64,000 nucleotides of DNA from an uncultured Clostridia bacterium (GTDB lineage: Bacteria > Bacillota > Clostridia > Christensenellales > Aristaeellaceae). Position 1 is the stretch's first letter. Each line of letters begins with the position of its first letter. The notes under the pieces were generated by a model that saw only the letters and a list, made by a program, of their open reading frames with translations, was not told the DNA's origin and searched no databases. This document shows, one piece after another, positions 9,142 to 18,596 of the stretch. Position numbers and translations under genes: made by a program. The DNA lies in the NCBI GenBank assembly GCA_934667105.1, contig CAKULG010000003.1, forward strand, positions 62,001-126,000, written 5' to 3'.

Positions 9142-10179
9142 ATGCAGGATTGGATGGGATTATACCCCGAGGAATTGCAGGCGATTCTGGCGGAAATGGG
9201 CCAGAAGCCCTTTCGCGCCAAGCAGCTTTTTTCTTGGCTGCATCAGGGGGCGCGCTTTGCCGAAATGACCAATCTTCCCCTTTCCCTGCGGCAAAGCCTG
9301 GCGGAAAAGGGGGTGGACCAGCCGGTTTCCATTCGGGAAAAGCGCGTATCCGCCCTGGACGGCACCCAGAAATTCCTCTACGCCCTGGGCGACGGCAACT
9401 GCGTGGAGGGCGTGCTGATGCGCTATCACTACGGCTGCACCCTCTGCGTTTCCACCCAGGTGGGCTGCAAGATGGGGTGCCGCTTCTGCGCCAGCACGCT
9501 GGACGGCTGCGTGCGTAATCTGACGGCGGGGGAAATTCTGGGCCAGGTGCAATGCGCCAATTCCGTGCTTCAGGGGGAGCGGGTGCATAACATCGTGCTG
9601 ATGGGCAGCGGCGAACCCCTGGATAATTACGATCAGGTGGTGCGCTTTCTGCGGCTGGTTTCGCATCCGGAGGGGCTGAATATCGGGCTTCGGCATATTT
9701 CGCTGAGCACCTGCGGCCTGGTGGACGGAATGCGCCGCTTTGCAAGGGAGGGACTGCCCGTAACGCTGTCGCTGTCCCTTCACGCCCCCAACGACGCCAT
9801 CCGCCGCCAATTGATGCCCATCGCCAATCGCTATTCTATTGATGAAACGCTGGACGCTTGCCGCGATTATATCCGCCAGACGGGGCGGCGGGTGGTATTT
9901 GAATACGCGCTTGTGGACGGCGTGAACGCCGGGATCGAATGCGCGGAGGAACTGGCGGGCAGGCTTCGGGGGATGCAATGCCATGTGAACCTGATTCCGC
10001 TGAACACCGTGCCCGAGCGCAAGCTGTACGGCGTGACGGAGGCGCAGGTGAGCGCCTTTTTGCAGGCGCTGGAAAAGCGCCATATTTCCGCCACGCGCCG
10101 CCGGGAAATGGGCGATGATATCGAAGGTGCCTGCGGGCAGCTGCGCAAGAAAATTCTGCGGGAGGAAGCAAAGGCATGA
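9142..10179 (+). CDS. rlmN: Dual-specificity rRNA/tRNA adenine-C2 methyltransferase (radical SAM)
   Basis: A 345-residue radical-SAM enzyme methylating A2503 of 23S rRNA, and A37 of some tRNAs. The 4Fe-4S cluster motif is in STQVGCKMGCRFC (CxxxCxxC), followed by MGSGEPLDNY. The C-terminal Cys expected to resolve the methyl-cysteine adduct is in GDDIEGACGQL. Length is normal. It begins 1 base after the rsmB stop and overlaps the phosphatase gene by 4 bases. Confidence 0.97.
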   Translation: MQDWMGLYPEELQAILAEMGQKPFRAKQLFSWLHQGARFAEMTNLPLSLRQSLAEKGVDQPVSIREKRVSALDGTQKFLYALGDGNCVEGVLMRYHYGCTLCVSTQVGCKMGCRFCASTLDGCVRNLTAGEILGQVQCANSVLQGERVHNIVLMGSGEPLDNYDQVVRFLRLVSHPEGLNIGLRHISLSTCGLVDGMRRFAREGLPVTLSLSLHAPNDAIRRQLMPIANRYSIDETLDACRDYIRQTGRRVVFEYALVDGVNAGIECAEELAGRLRGMQCHVNLIPLNTVPERKLYGVTEAQVSAFLQALEKRHISATRRREMGDDIEGACGQLRKKILREEAKA

Positions 10180-10883
10180 GGGTGGCATCCAGAACGGATA
10201 AAGGCAAGGTGCGCGCCTCGAATCAGGACGCTTTGCTGCTTCAGCCAGGGGAATTCGGCCTGTACGGCGTGGCGGACGGTATGGGCGGCCATAACGGCGG
10301 CGATGTGGCTAGCCGCATGGCCGTGCTGCTGCTGGGGCGCGTATTGGAGGGCGCGAGACCTGATGAAAGCCTGCTGCGGGGCGGCATGGAAGAAGTGAAC
10401 CAAATGATCTTTGAGGAGCAGCAGAAGGATGCTTCCCTGCGCGGCATGGGCACCACCATGACCGTTCTTTGGGAGGATACGGCGCGCATTCTCATCGGTC
10501 ATGTGGGGGACAGCCGCGCTTACCGCATGCATCGGGGCCGCTTGGAGCAAATCACGCAGGATCATTCCATGGTGGGCGAATTGGTGCGAAGCGGCCTGCT
10601 GAACCCTGAAGAAGCGCTGCGCCATCCCTATCGCAATGTGATTACCCGGGCGCTGGGGACGGGGGCGGAAATAGAAACGGACATTTTAACCCTGGAAAAG
10701 CAGCCGGGCGATAAATATCTGCTTTGCTCCGACGGCCTGACGGAATATGTTCGCTGCGAGGAAATGCGGGAAATTCTGCTGCGCACGCCCAACGAAGAGG
10801 CGGCGGACAGATTGCTGGAAATGGCGCTGGCGGCGGGCGGGCGCGATAATATTTCCCTGGTCATCGCGGAGGTAACGGCATGA
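10176..10883 (+). CDS. prpC: PP2C-type Ser/Thr protein phosphatase
   Basis: A 235-residue cytoplasmic phosphatase with PP2C metal-binding motifs: the start RTDKGKVRASNQDA, the central GVADGMGGHNGG, GHVGDSRAYR, and the later LLCSDGLTEYV and GGRDNISLV. It reverses phosphorylation by the PASTA kinase encoded next. Starts and stops overlap on both sides (ATGA with rlmN; TGATCG with the kinase), so the pair is translationally coupled, as in other Firmicutes. Confidence 0.96.
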   Translation: MRVASRTDKGKVRASNQDALLLQPGEFGLYGVADGMGGHNGGDVASRMAVLLLGRVLEGARPDESLLRGGMEEVNQMIFEEQQKDASLRGMGTTMTVLWEDTARILIGHVGDSRAYRMHRGRLEQITQDHSMVGELVRSGLLNPEEALRHPYRNVITRALGTGAEIETDILTLEKQPGDKYLLCSDGLTEYVRCEEMREILLRTPNEEAADRLLEMALAAGGRDNISLVIAEVTA

Positions 10884-12553
10884 TCGGGAAGATGCTGGAT
10901 AACCGCTACGAGCTGGTGGAATTCATCGGAAACGGCGGCATGGCGCTGGTTTACCGCGCCATCGATCACCGCACGGGCCATTCCGTGGCGGTGAAGATTC
11001 TGCGCCCGGAATTTAATCAGGACGCGGAATTCCTGGGCCGCTTTGAGCGCGAGGCCACAACCGCCAGCAGAATGAGCCACCACAATATCGTGAACCTGCT
11101 GGACGTGGGCCAGGACGGCGAATACCGCTATCTGGTGATGGAATTCGTCCGGGGAAAAACGCTGAAGGACGTTATTCAGGATCGCGGAGCGCTGGCCCCC
11201 GAGGTGGCGGGGCAGATTGCTATTCGCATTCTTTCCGCCCTGCAGCACGCCCACAAAAACGGCATTATCCATCGAGATATAAAGCCCCAGAACATCCTGG
11301 TGCATTCCGACGGCCATATTAAGGTGGCGGATTTCGGCATCGCCCGGGTGGCGGGCAGCAGCACCATCAGCCGCTCGGACAGCGTGATGGGCTCGGTGCA
11401 TTATTTTTCGCCGGAGCAGGCCCGGGGCGAGGAAGTAACCTTCGCCAGCGATTTATACAGCGTGGGCGTGGTGCTTTATGAAATGCTTACAGGCCAGCCG
11501 CCCTTTGACGGGGATACGCCCGTGGCCATCGCTTTGCAGCATATCAACGGCAAAGCCCAGCCCATGCACGAGATTAACCCCGCCGTGCCCCCCGCCATGG
11601 AGCGCGTGGTGGAAAAGGCCATGGAAAAGCGGCCGGAAAAGCGCTATCAAAGCGCCCTGGAAATGGCCCAGGACCTTCAGCGCGCTTTGCAGGATCCCCA
11701 GGGAGACTGGCTGGAAAAAAACACGGAGCAGCCCATTCCCTCCCTGGCGCAGCAGACCGGCAGGCAAAAGCCCTTGCGCAATAAGAAAAAAAGGCCGGGG
11801 CTGCTGACCTTCGCCTTAATCGCCTCGGCGGTTATTTTGCTGGGGCTGTTCCACGGGGCGAGTTTTCTCTACGATCAAATCTTCAATATGACGGAAGCGC
11901 CGTATCTGCTGGATGAAACGGAAGAAAACGCGCTGCGTATGCTGAGCAAGGCAGGGCTGAAAAGCAGCGTTTCCCGGGCCAGCGATTCGGTGAAGCCCGC
12001 GGGAACGGTGATTTTGCAATCCCCCGAATACGGCACGCCCATGCGAAAGAATGAAACGGTGTTTTTAACCATTTCCACCGGGCCCGACGTGCGCCCTGTT
12101 CCCAAGGTGACGGAAATGAGCCTGGAGGAAGCCCGTGCGGAAGCGGAAAAGAACGGCTTCTCGCTGCTGGCCCTGCCGGAGCGTCAGCCCTCCGCCCTGC
12201 CCTGGGATACGGTGTTGTCCCAGGCTCCCGAGGCGAGGGCGAGCATGCCGAGCGGCACCGTGATTCAGGTAACGCTCAGCGGCGGCGCAGTCACGCTGCC
12301 AACCCTGGCGGGCAAAACGCTGGAGGAAGCGCTGCTGCAAATTCAACAGCTGCAATTAACGCTCAAGGAAGTGCGCCGGATTCCCGTAAAGGACGCATCC
12401 CAGTTTAACCGCGTGGCCGCCCAGGAATTCAGCGACGGCGTGAGAAGCTATACGCCCGGCGAAATCGCCATGCAGCAAACCCAGGTGACCCTGGCCGTAT
12501 ATGTAGACGCGGACGACGATCAGGACCGGCAAACGGGGGAGGAGAATCCATGA
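10880..12553 (+). CDS. prkC: PASTA-domain Ser/Thr protein kinase
   Basis: A 557-residue membrane kinase. The cytoplasmic N-terminal kinase domain (about 1-270) has the catalytic Lys in VAVKIL, HRDIKPQN and DFG (KVADFGIARV). A basic juxtamembrane stretch leads to one membrane helix (about 303-325, LLTFALIASAVILLGLFHG). Outside are three PASTA repeats (about 330-560), which in this family sense muropeptides or lipid II. It forms a pair with prpC and precedes rsgA, a known PrkC substrate in other Firmicutes. Confidence 0.96.
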   Translation: MIGKMLDNRYELVEFIGNGGMALVYRAIDHRTGHSVAVKILRPEFNQDAEFLGRFEREATTASRMSHHNIVNLLDVGQDGEYRYLVMEFVRGKTLKDVIQDRGALAPEVAGQIAIRILSALQHAHKNGIIHRDIKPQNILVHSDGHIKVADFGIARVAGSSTISRSDSVMGSVHYFSPEQARGEEVTFASDLYSVGVVLYEMLTGQPPFDGDTPVAIALQHINGKAQPMHEINPAVPPAMERVVEKAMEKRPEKRYQSALEMAQDLQRALQDPQGDWLEKNTEQPIPSLAQQTGRQKPLRNKKKRPGLLTFALIASAVILLGLFHGASFLYDQIFNMTEAPYLLDETEENALRMLSKAGLKSSVSRASDSVKPAGTVILQSPEYGTPMRKNETVFLTISTGPDVRPVPKVTEMSLEEARAEAEKNGFSLLALPERQPSALPWDTVLSQAPEARASMPSGTVIQVTLSGGAVTLPTLAGKTLEEALLQIQQLQLTLKEVRRIPVKDASQFNRVAAQEFSDGVRSYTPGEIAMQQTQVTLAVYVDADDDQDRQTGEENP

Positions 12554-13437
12554 ACCAGGGGGTCATCACCCAGGGCCGGGGCGGGCTTTACACCGTGCTG
12601 GACGAGCAAGGCCGTCAATTTGTGCTTCGGGCCAAAAAGAAATTCCGCAAGCAAAAGCTCACGCCGCTGGTGGGCGATCAAATTCTTTTCACGCCGGGTG
12701 AAATCAGCGATGAGCACGGCTGGATTGAGGAGATTCTCCCTCGAAAAAGCGTTTGCCTTCGCCCGCCCGTGGCCAACGCCACGCTGCTGTGCATTGTGGC
12801 CGCCCCCCGGCCGGAGCCGGATTGGCTGCTGATTGATAAGCTGCTCATCTTCGCCCGGAAAAACAGGCTGCGTCCCCTGCTGATTATTAACAAAACGGAT
12901 TTGGAGCCGGAAAACGAAACGGCGCTGCGGGCCGCTCAGATGTACGCAGGGGCGGAAATGGAAACGCTGAATGTATGCGCCCGGGCAGGCGCGGGGCTGG
13001 ATGCGCTGCGGGCCCGGCTTGCGGGGGAAACCTGCTGCTTTTCCGGGCAATCGGGCGTGGGAAAATCCACGCTGCTCAACGCGCTTTTTGGCCTGAACCT
13101 GGAAACGGGGGACATCAGCCGAAAAATCCAGCGCGGGAAAAATACCACGCGCCACGCGGAATTATTTCGTCTGGACGATACCCAATTGATCGATACGCCG
13201 GGCTTCAGCCTGCTGGAAATGGACGATGTTTTCGATCCCGTGCTGCTTCAGGATTATTATCCGGAGTTTACGCCCTACCAAGGGCAATGCCGGTTTCAGC
13301 CCTGCTATCACGGCAGCGAACCGGGCTGCGCCGTAACCGCCGCCCGGGACGCGGGGAAAATCCATCCGGAGCGTTTGACTCGGTATCAAATTCTGCTGGC
13401 GGATTGCCGCCAGGCATGGAGGGAACGATATGATTGA
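12550..13437 (+). CDS. rsgA: Ribosome small-subunit-dependent GTPase A
   Basis: A 295-residue circularly permuted GTPase acting late in 30S maturation. An N-terminal OB fold precedes G4 (NKTD), then G1 (GQSGVGKSTL) and G3 (DTPGF), followed by a zinc-binding tail (CRFQPCYHGSEPGCAV). Its start overlaps the kinase gene by 4 bases and its end overlaps rpe by 8, consistent with one transcript. Phosphorylation by the adjacent kinase is inferred from other Firmicutes. Confidence 0.97.
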   Translation: MNQGVITQGRGGLYTVLDEQGRQFVLRAKKKFRKQKLTPLVGDQILFTPGEISDEHGWIEEILPRKSVCLRPPVANATLLCIVAAPRPEPDWLLIDKLLIFARKNRLRPLLIINKTDLEPENETALRAAQMYAGAEMETLNVCARAGAGLDALRARLAGETCCFSGQSGVGKSTLLNALFGLNLETGDISRKIQRGKNTTRHAELFRLDDTQLIDTPGFSLLEMDDVFDPVLLQDYYPEFTPYQGQCRFQPCYHGSEPGCAVTAARDAGKIHPERLTRYQILLADCRQAWRERYD

Positions 13438-14074
13438 ATTAGCGCCTTCGCTGCTGGCGGCCAATCTGCTGAACCTGGGACAGGACGTTGGACTGATGCT
13501 GGAGCGGGATCAGGTGAGCCTGCTGCATTTCGATGTGATGGACGCGCACTTCGTGCCCAATCTTTCCTTCGGCCCCGCCCTTTGCAAGGCCATCCATAAG
13601 GCGTATCCGGCCTGCAAATTGGATGTGCACCTGATGATGGATAATCCCGAAAAATATCTGGACGCCTTTGCAAGCGCGGGGGCGTATACCATCACGCTGC
13701 ATCAGGAGGTGCTGGCGGATATCCCCGCGGCGCTTTCCGCCATTGGGAAAACGGGCGCGCGGCGCGGCCTTTCCGTCAAGCCGGGCACGCCGGTGGAAAC
13801 GCTGCTGCCTTATCTTGAGATGCTGGATTACATCTTAATTATGACGGTGGAGCCCGGCTTTGGCGGGCAGAAATTTATGCCCGAGCAGGTTGGAAAAATC
13901 CGCGCGCTGCGCCAGGCGGGCTTCCAAGGGGATATTTCCGTAGACGGCGGCGTGAACCTGGAAAACGCGCCGCTTCTGGCCGAGGCGGGGGCGAACGTGC
14001 TGGTAATGGGCACGGCCTATTTTGGCGCGGCGGATCGAAACGCGGTGGCCCACGCGGTGAGGGCGCTGGCATGA
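13430..14074 (+). CDS. rpe: Ribulose-phosphate 3-epimerase
   Basis: A 214-residue TIM-barrel enzyme interconverting ribulose-5-phosphate and xylulose-5-phosphate in the pentose phosphate pathway. The start (APSLLAANLLNLG), LHFDVMDAHFVPNLSFGP (metal His and Asp), DVHLMMDNP and MTVEPGFGGQKF are all present. It overlaps rsgA by 8 bases and rsmA by 4. This is its normal position in Firmicutes. Confidence 0.97.
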   Translation: MIELAPSLLAANLLNLGQDVGLMLERDQVSLLHFDVMDAHFVPNLSFGPALCKAIHKAYPACKLDVHLMMDNPEKYLDAFASAGAYTITLHQEVLADIPAALSAIGKTGARRGLSVKPGTPVETLLPYLEMLDYILIMTVEPGFGGQKFMPEQVGKIRALRQAGFQGDISVDGGVNLENAPLLAEAGANVLVMGTAYFGAADRNAVAHAVRALA

Positions 14075-14901
14075 AGCAAAAAAACGCGCGAAACGCGGAA
14101 TTCCATCATAAAAGAAGCCTGGGGCAGAATTTCCTCACAGATGAAGCGCTGCTAGAACAGCTGGTGGATCTGACGGGGGTGGGCGATGAGGACAGCGTTC
14201 TGGAAGTGGGCGCGGGAGCAGGGGATTTAACCCGAGTGTTGGCCCGTCGCTGCAAGCGGGTGACTTCCATCGAGGTGGACGATACGCTTTTGCCCATTTT
14301 GCGCACCGTTCTTGCGCCCTATGCCAACGTTCGCCTGGTGCACGGGGACGCGCTGCGGCTGAACCTGCCCGAGCTGACCGCGCCCCTGGGCCCCTTTCAT
14401 GTGGTGGCCAACATCCCCTATTATTTAACGACGGATTTTATGACGCTGCTGCTTTCCGGCGGCATGCCCCTGCAATCCATCAATGTGATGGTGCAAAAGG
14501 AGGCGGCGGAGCGAATCACCGCGCGGCCGGGGGAAGAGGGCTACGGCCCCCTTTCCGTGCGCGCCCAGTATTTTTACGCGCCGCAGATTGCCCTGGATGT
14601 GCCCGCCTGCCTGTTCACGCCGCCGCCCAAGGTGGATAGCGCCTTTGTGGTCATGCCGCGGCGGGAAAAGCCCAAGGTGGAGGTTGCGGATGAAACGCTT
14701 TTTTTCCGAGTGGCGAACGCTGCCTTCGCCATGCGGCGAAAAACGATGGAAAACAACCTGATCGCATCCTTCCGCATTCCCCGGGATACGGCCCGGCAAT
14801 GGATGGCGGAATGCGGCCTGGCCGCCGGGGAACGGGGCGAAAACCTTTCCTTGCAGGCCTTCGCCGCCCTGGCCAACGCGGGGCCGCGATTCCTGGGCTG
14901 A
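14071..14901 (+). CDS. rsmA: 16S rRNA A1518/A1519 dimethyltransferase (KsgA)
   Basis: A 276-residue SAM-dependent enzyme that dimethylates two adjacent adenines near the 3' end of 16S rRNA, a checkpoint in 30S assembly. Motifs: RSLGQNFLTDEALLEQ, EVGAGAGDLTRVLA (SAM), and the catalytic NIPYYLTT. It ends the run that begins at 743. No terminator is visible after it; an AraC gene follows 23 bases later, so read-through into that gene is possible. Confidence 0.97.
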   Translation: MKQKNARNAEFHHKRSLGQNFLTDEALLEQLVDLTGVGDEDSVLEVGAGAGDLTRVLARRCKRVTSIEVDDTLLPILRTVLAPYANVRLVHGDALRLNLPELTAPLGPFHVVANIPYYLTTDFMTLLLSGGMPLQSINVMVQKEAAERITARPGEEGYGPLSVRAQYFYAPQIALDVPACLFTPPPKVDSAFVVMPRREKPKVEVADETLFFRVANAAFAMRRKTMENNLIASFRIPRDTARQWMAECGLAAGERGENLSLQAFAALANAGPRFLG

Positions 14902-14924
14902 CGCAAAAAAACTGGGAGGGCAGA

Positions 14925-15740
14925 ATGAGGCGAGTTTTCGGGGATACAGATTTTTACGAATCCAAACGGGACGGCATGCTTTCCGCCAGCTGCTTTGAAG
15001 GCCGCAATAACGGCTGTCTTCCGCATTTTCATTCCAGTATTGAATTGGTTTATGTGGAAGAGGGGGAATTGACCGCCATTTTGGACGGCCAATCCTATTT
15101 GGTTCCGGCGGGGCATTTGCTGCTCACCTCCAGCTACTCCGTTCATGCCTACCGAACGGAGGAAGGAAAGAGCAACCAGGTGGTGGTGCTGATTATCCCG
15201 CTAGACAGCGTACCCTCCCTGCAAAAGGCGCTGAATAAGAAAAATTTCCGCAAGGTGGTATACGACGCGCGAAACGATCAGGAAATTTCCACCCTGTTTC
15301 CCATGATCGCCAAGCGCTGGGAGGAATACAGCCCGGAAACGGTGAAGGGGTTTTCCTACGCGCTGCTGGGGCTGCTGATTTCCCGGGTGGGGCTGGTGGA
15401 TCAACCCAGTAACCACCAATCGGGCCTGATGCGCGATGTGCTGATTTTTCTGCAAAATAATTATCAGCAGCCATTGCGGATGGAAAGCCTGGCGCGCCAG
15501 TTCGGCTATAGCAAAAGCCGGTTTTCCCGGCTGTTTCATGATAATCTGGGCTGCTCCATGATCGATTATCTGGCGGCGATTCGCTGCCGCCAGGCGGCGC
15601 AGCTGCTGCTGGAAAGCAATATGACCATGCTGGATATTGCCCTGGGCGTAGGCTTTGAATGCCTGCGCACGTTCTACCGCGCCTTCAAAAACTGTTATCA
15701 GATGACCCCCACCCAGTATGTGAAGGCGCATACGGTATAG
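14925..15740 (+). CDS. AraC family transcriptional regulator with cupin sensor
   Basis: A 271-residue soluble regulator. The N-terminal cupin-like half (CLPHFHSSIELVYVEEGELTAILDG) is typical of sugar-sensing AraC proteins. The C-terminal ~100 residues carry two helix-turn-helix motifs (MESLARQFGYSKSRFSRLFHD and LDIALGVGFECLRTFYRAFKN) and end in MTPTQYVK. I start it at the ATG at 14925 after GGGAGG (14914-14919); an open frame extends upstream into rsmA but has no ribosome site. Its target is not evident: no sugar gene is adjacent on its strand. Confidence 0.9.
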   Translation: MRRVFGDTDFYESKRDGMLSASCFEGRNNGCLPHFHSSIELVYVEEGELTAILDGQSYLVPAGHLLLTSSYSVHAYRTEEGKSNQVVVLIIPLDSVPSLQKALNKKNFRKVVYDARNDQEISTLFPMIAKRWEEYSPETVKGFSYALLGLLISRVGLVDQPSNHQSGLMRDVLIFLQNNYQQPLRMESLARQFGYSKSRFSRLFHDNLGCSMIDYLAAIRCRQAAQLLLESNMTMLDIALGVGFECLRTFYRAFKNCYQMTPTQYVKAHTV

Positions 15741-15834
15741 CGGGTTTTCGTAAAAACAGAATTTCAAAATGCGCCGCCCTTTGCGAGAATCTTCCCCCAG
15801 AGGACGGCGCGTATATATTATCAACGATTTCAGT

Positions 15835-15873
15835 AAAAAAGCGAAGCTTCTCTGATTGCAGAAAAGCCCCGCT
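15835..15873 (-). terminator. Rho-independent terminator of upp
   Basis: On the minus strand a 14-bp stem (15860-15873 with 15840-15853, three G-U pairs) is followed by six T. It lies 15 bases after the upp stop and faces the converging AraC gene. Confidence 0.85.
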
Positions 15874-15887
15874 CGCGTATATTCATA

Positions 15888-16541
<654 letters not shown>

Positions 16542-16590
16542 TTACTGAGGATGCCCAACCGTACAGCCAGTCGTTATAACCCAGTTTTAT

Positions 16591-16619
16591 ATTTTAACCG
16601 ATTTTTACCCGCTTGGCAA
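16591..16619 (-). promoter_or_regulatory. sigma-A promoter of upp
   Basis: Minus-strand TTGCCA (16614-16619), 17 bases, TAAAAT (16591-16596). Transcription would start about 67 bases before the upp ATG. I saw no riboswitch or PyrR-type stem in that short leader. Confidence 0.7.
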
Positions 16620-16741
16620 GGGATTTTTTATAAAAAACGGAAAAAGCGCGATTTTCGGCCTGATTTGAAGCCATTGCATAGCCTATTCATCCCCGCTGGC
16701 TGTGGGCGCGCCGGATTGCATCGGTTCGCTTGGGAAAACGC

Positions 16742-16771
16742 AAAAAGCGCTCTTTGGCCCTCAAAGAACGC
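16742..16771 (-). terminator. Rho-independent terminator after the epimerase-like gene
   Basis: On the minus strand, GCGTTCTTTG pairs with CAAAGAGCGC around a short loop and is followed by five T. It ends the minus-strand unit that starts at the T-box. Confidence 0.8.
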
Positions 16772-16791
16772 CCTTCGTATATTTTTTCTCC

Positions 16792-17808
16792 TTATATCGC
16801 GGCGATTTCTTTCTCCGTCCGTTCCATCACTGCGACAACCTGATCGCAGAAAGCGTCGAATTCAGGATCGGGGATTTGATACTGGGGATGCGCCAGCAGA
16901 TAAGCGATGGATTCAGGCGCGGCCTGATCGAAACGCTTGCGCGCCTGAAAGCCGGGAACCAGGCGCTTGAGTTTCGCATTGTCAAAAATGACGGTGTTGG
17001 ACTTATCACCCAGCAGTGCGCCCTGGAAATCATAGCGCGCCGTTTTCGCCAGCAGCGTGGAAGGAACATAGCAGGGGCGATACTCCGCCTGAAGCGCCCG
17101 GGCGATGATCTGCAAAATTTGGTTCCAGGTGAGCAGCTCCTCCGAGGCGATTTGCACCGCCTCGCCGATGGCGTGCACATTGCCCATCAGGCCCAGGAAG
17201 GCCCGGGCGAAATCCTCGCTTGTCATCACGGCCCACAGGGTGTTGCCATCCCCGGGAACGAGAATCTTCTTTCCGGCGCGCATGCGCTGAAGCACCTGCC
17301 AGAAGCCGTATTTGCCGTGGACGGGCACGGTGATGCTGCGGGGGGCGAAGGTGTGACTGGGGCGAACGATGGTGACGGGAAAGCCCGCCGCGCGATAGGC
17401 CTGCATCAGCACATCCTCGCAGGCCAGCTTCTTTTGGGAATAAATCCAGTAGGGATTGGAAAGCGCGGTGCTTTCCGTGATGATGGGGGAGGGAAGCGGC
17501 TTGTGATAAACGGAGGCGGTGCTGATGAAAATATACTGGCCGCATTTTCCCTGGAACAGGCGGATATCCCGCTGGGCCTGTTCGGGCGAAAAGGCGATGA
17601 AATCCACCGCCACGTCATAGCGCGCATCGCCCAGCGCCTTCGCCACGGCTTCCTCATCCGCCATATCGGCCACGATTTGCCGCGCCCCGGATACCTCGGA
17701 GGGCTTGCTGCCGCGATTGAGCAGGGTTAAATCCCAGCCCTGCTCCACCGCCAGGCGGGAAACGGAGGTGCTGATAATACCGGTGCCGCCGATGAACAAT
17801 GCCCGCAT
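16792..17808 (-). CDS. NAD-dependent epimerase/dehydratase (extended SDR)
   Basis: A 338-residue protein with an N-terminal Rossmann motif (MRALFIGGTGIISTSVSRL, GxxGxxS-like), a Ser/Thr-rich active-site region (IFISTASVYHK) and a Tyr-x3-Lys catalytic pair in NPYWIYSQKKLACED. This is the pattern of sugar-nucleotide epimerase-like SDRs; the substrate is not evident. I start it at 17808, 8 bases after GGGAGG; the longer open frame has no better site. It is the last gene before a terminator and may be read with the upstream transporter genes, which end 15 bases earlier. Confidence 0.85.
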   Translation of the reverse strand: MRALFIGGTGIISTSVSRLAVEQGWDLTLLNRGSKPSEVSGARQIVADMADEEAVAKALGDARYDVAVDFIAFSPEQAQRDIRLFQGKCGQYIFISTASVYHKPLPSPIITESTALSNPYWIYSQKKLACEDVLMQAYRAAGFPVTIVRPSHTFAPRSITVPVHGKYGFWQVLQRMRAGKKILVPGDGNTLWAVMTSEDFARAFLGLMGNVHAIGEAVQIASEELLTWNQILQIIARALQAEYRPCYVPSTLLAKTARYDFQGALLGDKSNTVIFDNAKLKRLVPGFQARKRFDQAAPESIAYLLAHPQYQIPDPEFDAFCDQVVAVMERTEKEIAAI

Positions 17809-17822
17809 AGATGAATCCTCCC

Positions 17823-18596
17823 TTAATTGCCGCATTCAATGCTGATTTCGTTAAAGATTCTGAGTAATTCCTCCATCTTTGTATTATACTTCTCTTCGCC
17901 CGTTTTGTCCAGCACCGCCTGCCCCTGATGCATCATAAGCAGGCGATTGCCGTATTCCAGGGCATAGCGCAGATTATGCGTGACCATAATGGCGGTGAGC
18001 TTTTTTTCCCGGATGATCTGATCGGTCAGACGCATGATAATATCCGCCGTTTTGGGATCCAGCGCGGCTGTATGCTCGTCCAGAATCAGGAAGGAAAGAG
18101 GCGTCATGGTGCTCATCAGCAGGGAAAGCGCCTGGCGCTGGCCGCCCGAAAGACTACCCACCCGCGCTTCCAGCATATCCTCCAGGCCCAGGTTCAGGGG
18201 ACGAAGCAGCTCCCGGTAATAGGGGATGCGCTTGCGGTCGGTGCCGGGCAGCAGATTGGAGCGCTTGCCTTTATGCTCCGCCAGGGAGAGATTTTCCAAA
18301 ATGGTCATGCGTCCGCAGGTGCCCATGGAAGGGTTCTGGTACACACGGCCGATGCGGCGGCTGCGGATGTGCTCCTTTTCCCGGGTAATATCCCGGCCGT
18401 CCATGGCGATGGTTCCCGCGTCGGGCAAAAGCGAGCCGCAGATGAGATTCAGCAGCGAGGTTTTCCCCGAGCCGTTGGAGCCGATGACGGATACGAACTG
18501 GCCGTCGGGAATTTGCAGGGAAAAATCATGAAAGATGGTTTTCTCCCGGACGGTGTGCGGATTATAGGTTTTATCGATATGGGATAAATCAAGCAT
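17823..18596 (-). CDS. trpZ: ABC transporter ATP-binding protein, tryptophan-type system
   Basis: A 257-residue ATPase with Walker A GSNGSGKTS, signature LSGGQRQAL and Walker B FLILDEHTAALDP. The His after the catalytic Glu and the AALDP sequence are typical of the ATPase of the ABC_sub_bind/TrpXYZ type importers. It overlaps the permease gene by 8 bases. Substrate is inferred from the UGG T-box ahead of the operon, not from the ATPase itself. Confidence 0.85.
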   Translation of the reverse strand: MLDLSHIDKTYNPHTVREKTIFHDFSLQIPDGQFVSVIGSNGSGKTSLLNLICGSLLPDAGTIAMDGRDITREKEHIRSRRIGRVYQNPSMGTCGRMTILENLSLAEHKGKRSNLLPGTDRKRIPYYRELLRPLNLGLEDMLEARVGSLSGGQRQALSLLMSTMTPLSFLILDEHTAALDPKTADIIMRLTDQIIREKKLTAIMVTHNLRYALEYGNRLLMMHQGQAVLDKTGEEKYNTKMEELLRIFNEISIECGN

